A DNA stretch of 64,000 bases from Xiphophorus maculatus (Eukaryota > Chordata > Actinopteri > Cyprinodontiformes > Poeciliidae). Under the pieces are notes generated by a model that was given only the letters and a program-made list of their open reading frames with translations, did no database searches and was not told the DNA's origin. The DNA is taken from assembly GCF_002775205.1 (NCBI RefSeq), contig NC_036447.1:17094501-17158500 (forward strand), in the 5' to 3' direction. The position numbers were made by a program, and so were the translations under genes. The number at the start of each line of letters is the position of its first letter. Positions within the stretch are counted from its first letter, which is position 1. Positions 1 to 12,200 of the stretch are shown one piece after another.

Positions 1-610
1 CAAAAAATTCAGGGAAAAGGCAAAGCATAAAAGTAAAGTGAAAGAAGTATTGCATCCCTCCATCGTAGTTATAACCTAGAACTTAGTGGAGAAACATTTC
101 TGGGTAAGCGTAGCACTAAGATACTTTCAGGAGAACCTCACCTGTTTTTCATGAATCTTAGGAGGGGGTTTGATACGCTCTTCTTCACAGAAACCAAATT
201 GTTTGGGCTTGTTTTCTTACACAATTTTTCCTTCCACGCAACTTTCTATTAGTACACATGGATACCGCACACTGAGCAGCCAACTTCTGTACCAGTGACC
301 TTTTGTGGTTGACTGTCTGCTGATCAGCTATCAAGTCAACAGCCTTCCTCATGAATTTGAAGGTCAAAACATAATTAAGATGTAGTTTACCTTTCAGAGA
401 AAATGAATATTATTTTTTCTCTACATATTCAAAAATTGAAACTCAGTTCAAACGTTACTCCAGACAGGTCTTGGACATGTCGCATGTCCTCAGTTGTGAC
501 TGAAAGGAACCTTTGGGGAGAAAAGGGAAGGAGACATAACATCTCACATGTTTGAACCTCAACACGGTTTACTTTGAGCTGAGCTTCATGTCTCATTTCT
601 TCCTCTGCAG
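1..610. other. Intron upstream of the TRIM 96-bp exon
   Basis: Read as intron, because 611 follows a strong acceptor (CTCTGCAG) and the encoded residues are the start of the coiled coil. RING and B-box exons should lie left of the window. A 60-codon minus-strand frame at 185-367 has no recognisable domain and is not called. Confidence 0.6.
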
Positions 611-3600
611 TCTGAATTCAGGGACAAGTTGGAAATTCTGAACTTGAAGATCGACAGGACTGACACCATCGTGCTTCAGATGAACGAGCTGCAGGGCAAG
701 CTCAAGGTAACTTTTACACCTCACGTGTCGGCGTTCATAAAGCACAGCTGAATCAGCCTGCTTGTCTCCAGGACGCAGCGAGCAAGAGGAAGGTGGCGCT
801 GGCTGCTGTGTACCATCAGATAGGGGAGATGTTGGCTCAGGATGAGCGCGTGGCCCAGCATGAGGTGGACTGTGAGCTGGAGGCTAGTCAGACCAAACTT
901 CGCGACCTCACAACAAAGTTCATCGACAACAGTGAGAGGATGAAGAAAGCCAGAGAGAAGATCGACACTCTGCTGAGTCAGGCGGGAACGCCGGCCTTTC
1001 TGCAGGTGGGACTAAAACACGCCTCCTCTTTCAGTAGCAGTACTAAAGGCGCTTTTCCACTGGCAAGTCGCGCACTAACCGGTTAACGTGCGGTTCGGTT
1101 TTACCCAAGGTAGTGAGCTTTTCCGTTATACGCTCCGTTCCTTGTTATGGTCAACACTCAGTAACATTCAGCAATCAGAACCTCTAGGTTGTGGTTCTGA
1201 TGGACTCAGATAAACCCCGATATTTCATAGAAATTCATTGCTGGCCCTAAACATGATAATTAAGACTCAAATCAGCTGATTATATTTGCCATATATGTAC
1301 TTTTTTTTTTAATCCAAAGGAAAAATAAATTTCACATCACAAGCTAATATTATGTAGCTCTGGTGTTTCACACCATCTGAGCAAAACTGCAGATGAGTCA
1401 GAAAGCTGACCACAGCTTCACCGTTTCTCTCTTCTTTATTGCTTCCTGTTCTTCATTGAGACGTGCAGCCAGCAGCGTTGCTAAATCGCAGTTATTCCGC
1501 TGTCTAACTTACTGCATGTGTCCCTGACGCTGCTCATAATTAAACTCGTGCTTGCTCATTTGTTATGTTACAGCTGAACTATAATGTTGTTTGCAGTCTT
1601 CAGTGACATAAATCACAAAACAATCAGTGAATGCAGTCATCTCTCCGTCAAATCTGGTTCGGTCCGGCTAGTGCTATTCCTGAAGTAGGTACGAAAACAG
1701 CGCAGACAGAGTCGCACCGGATTCTCTAATGGAAAATTAATTTGGCTGGGGTGGACTGGGCCAGAACCGGCTAGTGGCGGTCTAGTGGAAAAGCGCCTTA
1801 AGAAACTCCTCTCACTAAATCCCACAATAATAGTGATAAAATTCTTATGTTCTTCACTTGCTCCTTTCAGGCTTCATTTGAGTTGCCCCGGGTGGTTAAG
1901 TTTGACCCCTACCCCCCTCGAATTAACCTGGACTCCAAAAGGGTGATGGCAACACAGAACTTTGCTGCCACCCTGCAGGAGAGCCTGATGACGCTCTTCA
2001 CTCAGCCTTTTGAGGACAGAGTACCACTGCTAAAACCAGGTAAATACGAAGGTACACTAAAATTAGAAATGTCCCACTTGTCTTCTTAATATGAAAGTTG
2101 AATAAAGCCAGTAATGTTCAGTTATCTTACACAAACCTAACGCTGGATATGCTGCATCTGGTGGGTTGATGTCATGCAGAAAACGTCAAAAATGAATTCT
2201 GATTACTCTTGCATAGATGCACGCGCAACCCCTGGTATGAACTTTGTAGTGAAACAGTATTAAAAGGCAGTTTTTCAGTGTCTTAAAATGGAGCCACTTT
2301 GCCTTTTTCAGGACAAGCAGAAGCTTCTTTCTCTGGAGCTGCTGGTGGAGAAAACAGTCCAGCCTGGGCAACCGAGTCTCGTATGTAATGTTCTACTAAT
2401 TGTTGCCTGCAAACGTTTATAAAAGTGAAATCTGTGCTTGTATCAGGTTCCTTGCAAAAGTATTAAGGCACCCATGTATTTTATGTTTTTATGATGGGTT
2501 GACCAATAAATCAGCCCCAATTTTCTTGATTTTGGAAGATCAGCAATTTGTCAATATTTGGATGACTGAACGATCTTCTCCAGAAGTCTGACCTACCTCT
2601 GCAAAGGCCAAAAAAACAACAAAAAAACGAATTAATCAGCCACCGTTTTGCTCTGCTGTAAGAGAGGGGTGAGCGATAGACCCGCCCACCAGCTCATGTC
2701 TGTTCATGTCCCACTGTTAACTACAGTCATCCCACTTTTGCCAGCTTACTTACCTTGTGGCTATATTTAATGATTTTTCTGTGAAAACAAATTGGTCTTG
2801 CCAGGTCAGGCTTTTTAAAAATCTGTGATCAGCCTGAAGACTGCAATCAGTGCACCCCTTGTTTTTATATTGCAGACCACTTCTTTGTGCCGCTCCCCAA
2901 TGAAATAGACTGAATTTTAAGGTCGGAACATGACAAAAGTTCAAGAGGCATGAATGCTTTTGCAAGGCACTGTTTTGAGATGCATGTAAATAATTTATTT
3001 CTCTGATATTCACCTTCTCTTTTTCAGAATACTCAAAGCCTCCAGAGCAAAGACCTCCACCCAGGTCCCATAGTCCATGTCGTCCACCTGTCCAGACCGT
3101 CTACCAACCCGTCCATATTCCTGTTTACATACAGGCAAAGCCAACATGGAATCCGCAGCAGGGTCAGACACCTGGCTTTTCCAGGCCTCCGTTCTTCCAC
3201 GGACAGAAACCACGTACGTAGCATAAAACGCAAACATCGCATGCAATTATTTACTGAAATCCTCTTTACATTCATTTGACTTAATTTTTGCTTGGCTACA
3301 AAGAGGGAAACTAATTATGGGCAAAAGGAACATCTCTAGCAAAACAAATGAACCAGGCATCTAAAAAATGGCAGAATGGTAATATATTCTCTTAAATTAT
3401 AAGCAACAAAAAAAAACAGTTTACAGATTTCTCCAAACTTCAGCTTCTCAGAAAAGTCCTCAAGAAATGTCTAAGAAAACAGGAAAACCAGTCGGTAAAC
3501 CAGCCCACAAAGTGGTACCGAGTCAGCGTGGAGACAAGAACCATCCTCCCAAAAGTAAAGGTAAAAGACGACATGTTCATGATCTAAAACCATGCGCTAA

Positions 3601-5812
3601 CTGGACAAGCACCATAACCCGACCGCTCTGTTTTTTTAGCACACTGTCCAGCTGCGATTTAAATTCCCTTTATTTCAATAATTGTCTATTTATTACCATC
3701 TGGTTAACACAAGGAGTTTTAACAACCCACCAGAGGTGAAACATTTTGAAAGTACGACTAAAAAGAAAAGGGCTGCAGGAGGAAGAGCAGCCACTCCTCA
3801 ACATCATATATGCTTGACAGCTGCTCATTGAGGACAGAAGTAAAGATGAACAGACTGGGCCTGGTATGTTTGCCGTTTCTGGTTCTGAAAACGTGACTAT
3901 GATGTAACTCTTGCCATGTTAGGAAAACATCCAGGTGCAGTTATTTTAAAAAAGTTTCAGGGGGAAACAATGAAGCAATAGTATATCAATATATTCCTTT
4001 TTTAGATTCTAAGTTTGGGGACATTAGATCTACATAACTTGCAGCGGCATTTCACTCTGACTGAGGAGCTGAGAGTGAAATAGAAACGGGTGAATTTTCA
4101 GAAATGTTTTGGATTCTTGGTCTAAAATCGACTTATAAAATATGAGAAGCATTGGTTGGTTATTCAATAAACACAAATCTCATTGGTTTCTAAAAATCTT
4201 GCATCTAAATAATAATTAAAAAAACAAACAAAAAAAAACCCCACAGATATCAGGACCTGCAATGCAACTATCAAACTTCTGATAAATTTTTAGTTCTTTG
4301 AATTGGTTATGTAACAGGTTTTTTTTCTTATTTATTTTGTTTTGTTTTTCTTTCCACCAAAAAACTTTGATCAGCTATTTGCACTGGAAGTGTTGATCCA
4401 GTGAACACGTAGATCAGCTTGTTGTCTTTGGAAAAATTTCATGTGAGGCTCATTGATCGATGGGTGGTTTGGAAAACATCTTCGATCAGAACCTCGCTTT
4501 ATATGAAAAAAACTAAATAAATAAATAAAAATAGCAAATTTGTTTTGGGGAAGCACACTATCATGCACACGTGATAGTGTGAAAAATAATAAATTAAACT
4601 GTGCCACAGAAAAAGAACAGATCAAAGATTTTCAGATTGAGTACATTTGGACGGATAGTACAGACGTGACGGCAGTGAAATCACAGTGAACACATATAAA
4701 ATGTCTTTCACATTTTACTGTTTGTATCGCCTTTCAGACAAGAAGCCTGACGGTGGCCACCAACCCTCTCACAGTAAGTTATTTCAATTTGTATTCTGTT
4801 TGCACATTCATCATAAACCAAATCGGCAGAAATAAATGCATCAGATATTAAGGTTTTTAGACTGTGGTCTTTGGTAAATTGAATTGGTGCAATAGATAGG
4901 ACCCTGGAGCATTTAAGATATTTTATATTTTAGCACTTTATCACAAACTTTTATGTGTTTAATTTAGTCTTCTATGTAAAAGGCCAACAGGAAGTTGTCA
5001 AAATTATTGGGGGGAGGAGGGGGAAATACATGGTTTGTGTGTCTGAATTGGGTGAAAAACAACATTTCTCCCACTTTGAGCTTTCCATTTGTGTGAAATA
5101 TGAGATATTTTACTACAAAACACTTGAATGGTGCGATACAAATTCTTGCTACATTTTCAGATTTTAATGAGGGGGAAAAGTTGTAAACAACACACCTGTT
5201 ACTGAAACTTCGGATCAGTTGACTAATTTGTATTGACCTGGCACATAAAATCCTAAAAGTCAGTGAAGTTTTTACTTTTCAAACAGATGAGTGGCTTTTT
5301 ATTCTTTCAAAAAAAAAGCCTGCACCAGTCTGCACTCTGGCTGAAAACTTTGGCTGAGTTTTCAGCCAGAGTTGAGTTTCTATGAAGGCATGCTGAGTTC
5401 AGCAGCTGTTTGTCAGGTGGTGACTGTGTCTGCAGTCAGCTGTGCTCAGGACGAAGTTCACAGATACTTTTGCCAATAAAAACAGTAGCTTCTCTCAAAT
5501 AAATGAATAACCACTTTTAATGTTCAGGCCTTTTAAGGTTTGCTCTTGGGCCTCTTCCAATGCAACCAAAGGCTGCATTTAAAAACTCAGGTGTTTCATT
5601 TCATCATTTTTGTCTGTTCTGCTACAGAGAGAGAGAGAAAAAAGCATTCTCTGCACTTTGTTTCAGAGCAAGGCAAAAAGCCACCAAGTGCACAAGGAGG
5701 ACAGAAGCCTGGGTGGAAAGGACCCGATTCTGCTAAGAAAGACAAGCCGAAAGGACATCCGCCATCGGGGAAACCGGCCGGGCCCAACCCACATCCTAGA
5801 AAAAATAAGTAG
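611..5812 (+). CDS. trim25: TRIM-family E3 ligase, 3' part (positional trim25), lacking a PRY-SPRY domain
   Basis: Coding exons: 611-706, 772-1005, 1871-2039, 2312-2380, 3028-3213, 3444-3560, 4738-4773, 5667-5812 (TAG stop). All have AG/GT borders and keep one frame for 350 residues. The first two are exactly 96 and 234 bp, the hallmark coiled-coil exons of TRIM genes, and encode a heptad-rich helix. The next exon resembles the linker after the TRIM25 coiled coil. The RING and B-boxes must lie left of the window. From 2312 the protein becomes a Lys/Pro/Gln/Gly-rich tail (KKTGKPVGKP, KPKGHPPSGKP) and ends without PRY-SPRY. Family knowledge: TRIM25 is a cytoplasmic ubiquitin/ISG15 ligase in antiviral RIG-I signalling and binds RNA through a Lys-rich linker. 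Convergence with dgke matches human TRIM25-DGKE, which is the main reason for the symbol. TRIM membership is firm; orthology and function are inferred. An unseen SPRY isoform remains possible. Confidence 0.72.
1047..1798. mobile_element. Non-autonomous DNA transposon, PIF/Harbinger-like, in a TRIM intron
   Basis: The left end AGGCGCTTTTCCACT and the right end are perfect 15-bp inverted copies, flanked on both sides by TAA (1044-1046 and 1799-1801). Sub-terminal CACTARCCGGTT blocks are also inverted between the two ends. The 752-bp element has no transposase frame. A 3-bp TAA/TTA duplication is characteristic of PIF/Harbinger elements; the exact family is not known to me. Confidence 0.82.
2444..2972. 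mobile_element. Tc1/mariner-type fish repeat, interrupted
   Basis: Inverted ends CCTTGCAAAAGTATT (left) and its near-complement at 2952-2970 match the common fish repeat that begins CAGTGCCTTGCAAAAG. The interior shows the usual segment ending GTTGACCAA before it is interrupted by another element. It lies in the TRIM intron between the 69-bp and 186-bp exons. Confidence 0.6.
2506..2858. mobile_element. Diverged hAT miniature element nested in the Tc1-type repeat
   Basis: Sequence blocks are collinear with the intact hAT copy at 9589-9903 (GATCAG near the left, CCGCCCACCAG-CTCATGTCTG in the middle, TGCAATCAGTGCACCCC at the right end), with many substitutions. It breaks the surrounding repeat, so it inserted later. 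Confidence 0.6.
4554..4581. repeat. Perfect 10-bp inverted repeat, 8-nt loop
   Basis: CACACTATCA and TGATAGTGTG are separated by 8 nt, inside the intron before the 36-bp TRIM exon. No flanking duplication was seen. Confidence 0.75.
4930..5165. repeat. Old fragment of a Tc1/mariner-type fish repeat
   Basis: Contains the degraded AAAAGGCCAACAGGAAG block that corresponds to the AGACCAACACAAAG core of this repeat family elsewhere in the window (for example near 35230). Ends not definable. Confidence 0.35.
5334..5372. repeat. Perfect 16-bp inverted repeat, 7-nt loop
   Basis: Left arm 5334-5349 begins ACTCTGGCTGAAAACT; right arm 5357-5372 is its exact reverse complement. It lies in the last TRIM intron, about 300 bp before the final exon. 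Confidence 0.85.
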
Positions 5813-7536
5813 CTGTGAGGGTCAGAGTTCAGCAGCAGAACCTGAAGGGACTGCTGGACCTATGCACAGTAACACTGTTGTGACTGTTGATAAATTAAAC
5901 TGTTTGGGGTATTACACTTAAACTTAACCGGCCCGTACTGCTTATTCAAATATAACTATAGTTTTGTGACATTTTGGGATGACTTAAATATCAATGAAAA
6001 GGTTTAGGATTGTGAAACCTAATAGGAACACCTAGATTTTTATAAAAATATTACAAATGTTCCACCTCATCTCCTCCCTACATTGGTCTTTATAAAGTTT
6101 ACTTTCATATATATAGTTTTTCTTTTTTTTGTGCAAGTCTACAGTTAATTATGCACAAAACAAGCGCAAGAAAAATAATGTGTTGTCGTCCAAAACCTTT
6201 GTATGGAGCAGAAGGGAAATGGATCCATGGGTTATAATTTCCAGTTAGTCAGATGTGACTTGCTAAGTAATTCTTACTGACAGCATTTCTGATCTCAATC
6301 ATCCTAAAGGAGATTATAAACTTTGCATGCACCTTATCTGTGCGTCTGTGCATAGATCCTGCTACCTGCTTTATAATGCGAAGCTTCAATATTTAAGTTA
6401 GATAACATCACAGAAAACACAGAACACATTTTTAACTGTATATTGAACTATAGAAACTCTAGCATCATGTTCATTCATTAGAAAGAACACAAATGGAGAA
6501 AAAAAGGCTCATTACTGCATTAGTCACTATTTTGTATGTGAAAACATAGAATATCTAACTTCAAAGAAGAACAAAAAAAAAAAAAAATCAAAGTTTAATT
6601 TCCTCTTCAGGGATTTGGGTGTTGTATCACAAAATTGCCTTCCAAGATCTATTAGAGACACCTTGTCATCTGAAATGTAAATATTAATTTATTCTTCGTC
6701 TTATCGATTGAATTGAATGAAAACACAGAAACACCTCGGGTATGTATGAAAATATTTATGGGAATGTCTTCAAATTCAAAACATCACCTCTTTACATTCA
6801 TCTCAATCAAAGTTGGTTCTTGTCACATTTTGTAAACAGCCATTTTTTATGATTGTTGGCATTAAACGCTTGTTTTCCTCTGAGCTGTTTCTTGGTAGTT
6901 TGTAGCAAACTGGGATCACACAGGTCTTCCTAAAGTTGCTGATTATCATTACAGCAGATTCTTATAAGCAATTCTGACAGCAGAAAAGTAAGTTGTTGAT
7001 TGTACAAGTATTTCAAATCATTTAGTGGAGTTTTTAAAGCTGAAGCTGCTTTTCTGACATTTTAGCTTTAAATCAATACTGTTTACAAGCCAGCTTAAAA
7101 TCTCATAAATGCACAGTAGGGAAGTCTGCCCAAGCATTAACAATGTCAGTCCTGCAATGAAATGTGTCAAATCAGCTTTAAAAATTAAAACTCAGACGGA
7201 GAATCAGGCCGTTTGAGCTTCATAAAAGCTGCTTCATCACAACACAAAGCTCTGGTAAACGCATATTAAAAGGTAAAGCAGATGTCCAGCAAGGCATCAT
7301 CATGGCTAGTTACTGATCCTGTTCAACCTTAAAGCCTGCTGCAGCAAACCTTTAACCAGACACCCTACAGACTTTTCCTGATATGCTCCGAGCGCCAGGA
7401 ATCCCGCCAGCACCAGGATTTCCGACAAACACGAAATGCAACAGCTTCACCCGAGCAACACATGGAGGTTCACGCAACAGATGAACTACTGAACTAAAGT
7501 GGTCTGAAAAGCTCTACCTCTAAATACTCTCCTCAG

Positions 7537-7554
7537 CCTGCCCCCTTGTGGTGA
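7537..7554. promoter_or_regulatory. Candidate CTCF site
   Basis: CCTGCCCCCTTGTGGTGA fits the reverse complement of the CTCF core (GCCCCCTNGTGG). It lies between the convergent TRIM and dgke genes. Motif match only. Confidence 0.45.
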
Positions 7555-8497
7555 GAACAGGTAAAACACGAGAAGCTGAAGGACTGCTTGCACAATGTAA
7601 AATCTCATCAGCAGGTATAATAATTTATGGCAGTAACATGGATAGGAGCTACGTTCAAGTGCAACACAAAGTATGTAAACAGTTTGCAAAGATGAGGGAA
7701 GAAGTTGTTTTTTTTTTACACGCTGGCAAAGTAGTTCCATATTGACTTGGCAGTGCTTTCATACTGACCCTCAACAAGTCGGCCCGTTTCCTGCAGGGAC
7801 ATCTAGTGAATCTGAATATTCGGCACATGGGAAAGCTTCTCAAACTGCTACAAAGATGCAAACTAAAGGAGCAGTGTCGCATGATTAAACAGATAGTCAA
7901 TTCCAGAGGTGAAAATTGGAACATTTCCAACTTGAGTATGTTTTATTGTGGTTTGATGTAATAGGCCAACAGAAAGCAGTACATGTGTTTGAAGGCGAAT
8001 AAAAATTATTTATGTTTTTCAATATTCTGGGAGCAACTTACTGCTCTCAGAAGAATAGAAATAGTGTCCTGTATGCTGTGGAGATGTGTTAGGACAGATG
8101 GGCAGAGTTGCTTGGAAGAAGGATTGGGGTTAAATACAGGAGAGGCAACACCCAAAAGACTGGAAGCACAGCCCCTACTCAGGTTATACAAATGTATTCC
8201 CAGCATTTTATATTTTCAGGAAAATTTTGAAAACTCTCCCACTACCCTTCCATTTCATAGTTATGCTGGACTTCATGCTTGTCTATCACAATAAATCCCA
8301 ATAAAACACACTGACGTTTCTCATTGTAACTTGACTAAATGTGGAAAGCACCAAGGTGCAAGAACATGTCTGCAAGTTACTGACTCTTGGAGGTGGCCAT
8401 TCTGTCACCTTCATGGATCTTTTAGCAAACGTTCAAAGTTTCAGCAACAAACACAAGAGACAGCTTTCTTTTGTGCTTGGTTTAGGGTGGTGTTTAG

Positions 8498-8714
8498 GGT
8501 GTCAAACTCCAGTCCTCGAGGACCGCTGTCCTGCAGTTTTTAGATGTGCCACAGGTACAAAACACTGGAATGAAATGACTTAATTACCTCCGTCTTGTGT
8601 AGATCAGTTCTCCAGAGCCTTAATGACCTAATTATTCTATTCAGGTGTGGTGCAGCAGAGGCACATCTAAAAGTTGCAGGACTGCGGCCCTTGAGGACTG
8701 GAGTTTGACACCCC
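8498..8714. mobile_element. Foldback hAT-type miniature element
   Basis: The two ends both read GGTGTCAAACTCCAGTCCTC inward and remain complementary for about 50 bp with a few mismatches. Flanks GTGTTTAG and TGGTTTAG are an imperfect 8-bp duplication. This GTGTCAAACTCC family is very common in fish genomes. Confidence 0.7.
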
Positions 8715-9210
8715 TGGTTTAGACCATAAAACGTAAGATGAATCACTAAGAGTTGATGGCGTCTGTCATCTCTTACACGACTCTTTCTTGTATCACAGCT
8801 TTTCATGGCCTGCTGCAGGTCTGACATGGCTTTTAGAGGGCGTGGAGGACGAGTTAAATTTGGCTCACTAAAAGAAACACTCAGTTTTAAATATAGCAGA
8901 ATAAATACAGCACAGTTATGTCTAGACTCTATAATCTATATGGCACGAGGGATCAGTGCAAATAAACAGAAAGCTTTCCTTAACATGTTCGCCGCCACCT
9001 GACTGCTCCAGATAGTAAATGCCTGAGGTCTCAGCTGCAACAAATGACGGTTCGAAGATAAAGGACAAAGTACACAATACGAGGATTCAAAACTGTGACT
9101 CAGTGTATGAAGTGGAGGCAAACTCAAGCAGACGGCGGACCAGTGAAGACGGACTGTAAAACAGAAACCATGATAAGAGGCGTTTAGGATCTCGTGACGC
9201 CTGAGGCGCA

Positions 9211-12200
9211 TCACGCTTGCACAGTAGTAGTCAACCACGGGGGCCTGGGGGAGTCATGAGGGGCCGGGCTCTCCGGATCAGAGGTGCTGGACTCGTCATC
9301 GTCATCATCTGTCTGCTCTGCGCTGTGGTACAGCATGAAGGTCTGGGTCTTATGGGTGATGGTGATGGTGCAGGGCCCCTGAGCCCAAGGCTCCCCGTCC
9401 ACCTGCATGGGCATTGTGGAGTTCTTCAGAACCAGCTGGAGGTTGAAAATCCCAAATGTTAGAATATCACACGCCACTGATCCACAAGGAAGTTTTAGCG
9501 CATAATACGCATCTTTCAGCAGGAAAACATATATATACAGTGCATAATTGATAAAAAAGTATAGCTACTAGAAAAATTATGAATATAGTAGGGGTGTACT
9601 GATTTATTGGTGCCGATTTGCTTAATTTTGGGAGATCAGTGATCGGCAAATACTTACATGTGAACCCGATCTTATCTATCTCAGCAAAGACCCAAAAATC
9701 AAACACTGTCCACTGCTGCTCTCCTGTGAGAGAGGATTGACTGACTGACCAGCCCACCAGGTCATGTCTGCACGTTTGCAGCAACAATAGTCACCCCAGC
9801 CAACTCAGTGACTTGTATCGACCAAAGTCGGAATTGGTAGGTCAAGCTTTTTAAAGATTGGAAATTGGCGATCAGCCAGAAAACTGCAATCAGTGCACCC
9901 CTAGAATATAGTTCCACAAAATAAAGTATATATTCAGAAAGGTATAAAAATTAATAATTTCAAGATTTATTCTGTACATTTTACCAATTAAATAACTAAA
10001 TTGATAACTATTTTGATTAGAAATTTGGGATTTTTTTTTGTAACTTATTGGTGGAATAAAATATTTTGGACAATAAATACAGTTTATTATTAACACTAGA
10101 CGTAAAAATAAAAGTCCTTCTCTAAAAACGCTCCTAAATGCAAATAAGGCCTCGTTCAGACCAGGTAATAAAAGGCATAACAGCTGACTCAGACACAAGT
10201 AGGCCATTCACACCTGGCACTTAAATCCACCCTAAGCAACTAGATGAATTACCTGTTTTACATGCAAAGACGCATCAGCTGAGCAACAAACAGGCCTGCT
10301 AATGCTGTCATTCAGATGTGTGAGGGTGTGTGTGTAGGGGGAGGAAGGGTATGCTCTCACCCTGACGGTGTGTGCCTGTCCCAGTCGCACAGGGTTGGCC
10401 AACTTGACCTGGATCTGAGCGCAGTGGAAAGAACCGAACACACCCACAACCTCCAGCAGCCCGTCGTCCAGCCTGCGGGTTCAGGGCATCCGTCGCATGA
10501 GGCCCCCTCAAAAATGTGATTTCTTCTTACATTTTCACACCTAAGCAGGTCTCACCGAGTCGGGGGGCAGGGTTCGTCTCCCATCCCCTCCCACAGCCGG
10601 CAGCCTCCTCCCCAGTAGCCGATGTTGCAAACGATGATGCCCTCCAGGCTGGGCAGCGCCACCCTCTCCCCGTCCAGCTCCAGCTGTGGTGGCAAACGCC
10701 ATCAACAATTAAAGTCAGAAAAATGATGGCTTCATAATTAACACTTTGGTTCTATCTTTGTTTCATAATGATATCAAACTATTTAAGCGTTTACTTTTAA
10801 ACAACAATCTTCACCATTTAAGGTGAGAGAGTTCAACATCTTCAGTAATCTGTACTATAATCTGGAGATGAACTCATATTAAAGACAGAGATGATTCAAA
10901 GATGGATCAATCCTCAGCGTTTCGGTTTATTTCTCATAAAGCTGCGGTTGATTACAGATTACAGCTGCAGGAGGGTTAGTTTAAACCTGGGCTGATGTCA
11001 TTTAAATATCAGTGAGTTTTGTCTTAGTAAAACTAATCAGAATGATTTTTTGAATGCAAGCCACACGTGATGTCCAAAAGGCATTGTGAGACTCCTTAAC
11101 CTTCCATAATTATAGTGCTATTGTATCTGTAGAGGTCCAAGATTTCCAAAGAGAAATGAAAGATGTTGGAGTTGTTCTTGGAATTGGCAACGTTTAGATT
11201 GGTTGATTTCCTGACACGATTGTGGCTTTTCATAGTTCCTAAATTTTCAATCAGGTTGAGGTTGAAGCCATTCCAGTAAACTGTGCAAATGATTTCAGTG
11301 TTGTTAAAACTGAGCTGTAGTGGAGTCTTTAGAGTTAAAAGGCGCTCCAGAGCCTTTCACTGCACTTAGTAAAGCTTTAGTTGAATATGTGCATTAAATT
11401 TGGATGCAATGTGGATTATTTTTGAAAGATTTGGACCCAAAGATTGGTTTTAAAAATCATTTATGCTTGTTCTATAAAAGTCCCCCTTTAAAATACTGCG
11501 GTTTAAATAAATCCTAAAGGTTTAACATTCATACCTATGAACAGCAGCTACAGTTCAGTAAGACTGACTGAAGTGGTTGTTTTTGTCCAGTTGCCAGGGT
11601 TGCATGACGACATTTGCTCCCTTTAGATAAAATCTATTTTGTTAGTTTCACTACTTTAGATTTTAATGATCTGCAAATCACAGACTAAGTCCTTCATCCA
11701 TTTAGCTTTTTATTACAACTCAGGCATGAAAATGGACCCTTTAACTCATCTAACTGCATGCATTAGTAAACTAGCTTACAGGCTTAGTTTCACTTTGCAT
11801 AAAAGAAGATGACAGTAGCCTGGCTCAGCTGAAGCTCACTGCTTTTTGCTTCATTAGGAGAGTTTATATTGTGCTCCTTTCAGCAGCTTTATTGCCTAAA
11901 ATAAAAACAGATCAGATACAGTCAACAATGACAAAGCTTACCATACCTCAATCCTTTTATCCAGATCTTTACATTCCTGCACTAAACAATCTCTGGTGCC
12001 ATACAGGAAGTACACGGCCTGAGGCAGGACAAATAAAGACAAAGCCACCAAATTTACAACCAGTCGCTGTGTATTCATATGAAAATACAAGTGCGGTCAA
12101 GTTTGAACGGGATTTGCGTATTCAAACGAGGCGCTGGGACCTTGTTTATGATGCGGCTGGAGAAGAACGAGGGTGTTTTCTCACGGTGGGCATGGAAGTT

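Larger units (their letters stand above)
5813..9210. other. Convergent intergenic interval, 3' UTRs of the TRIM gene and dgke
   Basis: No coding exon seen. No canonical AATAAA was found in the first ~1.5 kb after the TRIM stop. Contains a CTCF-like site at 7537, a possible weaker one near 7797, an old repeat fragment around 7905-7990 and a hAT foldback element at 8498-8714. Part must be the dgke 3' UTR, whose end I cannot fix. Confidence 0.5.

Noticed and set aside
185-367. 60-aa minus-strand frame left of the TRIM exon
   Set aside because: No domain or splice support; lies in an intron of the TRIM gene and reads unlike the neighbouring coding exons.
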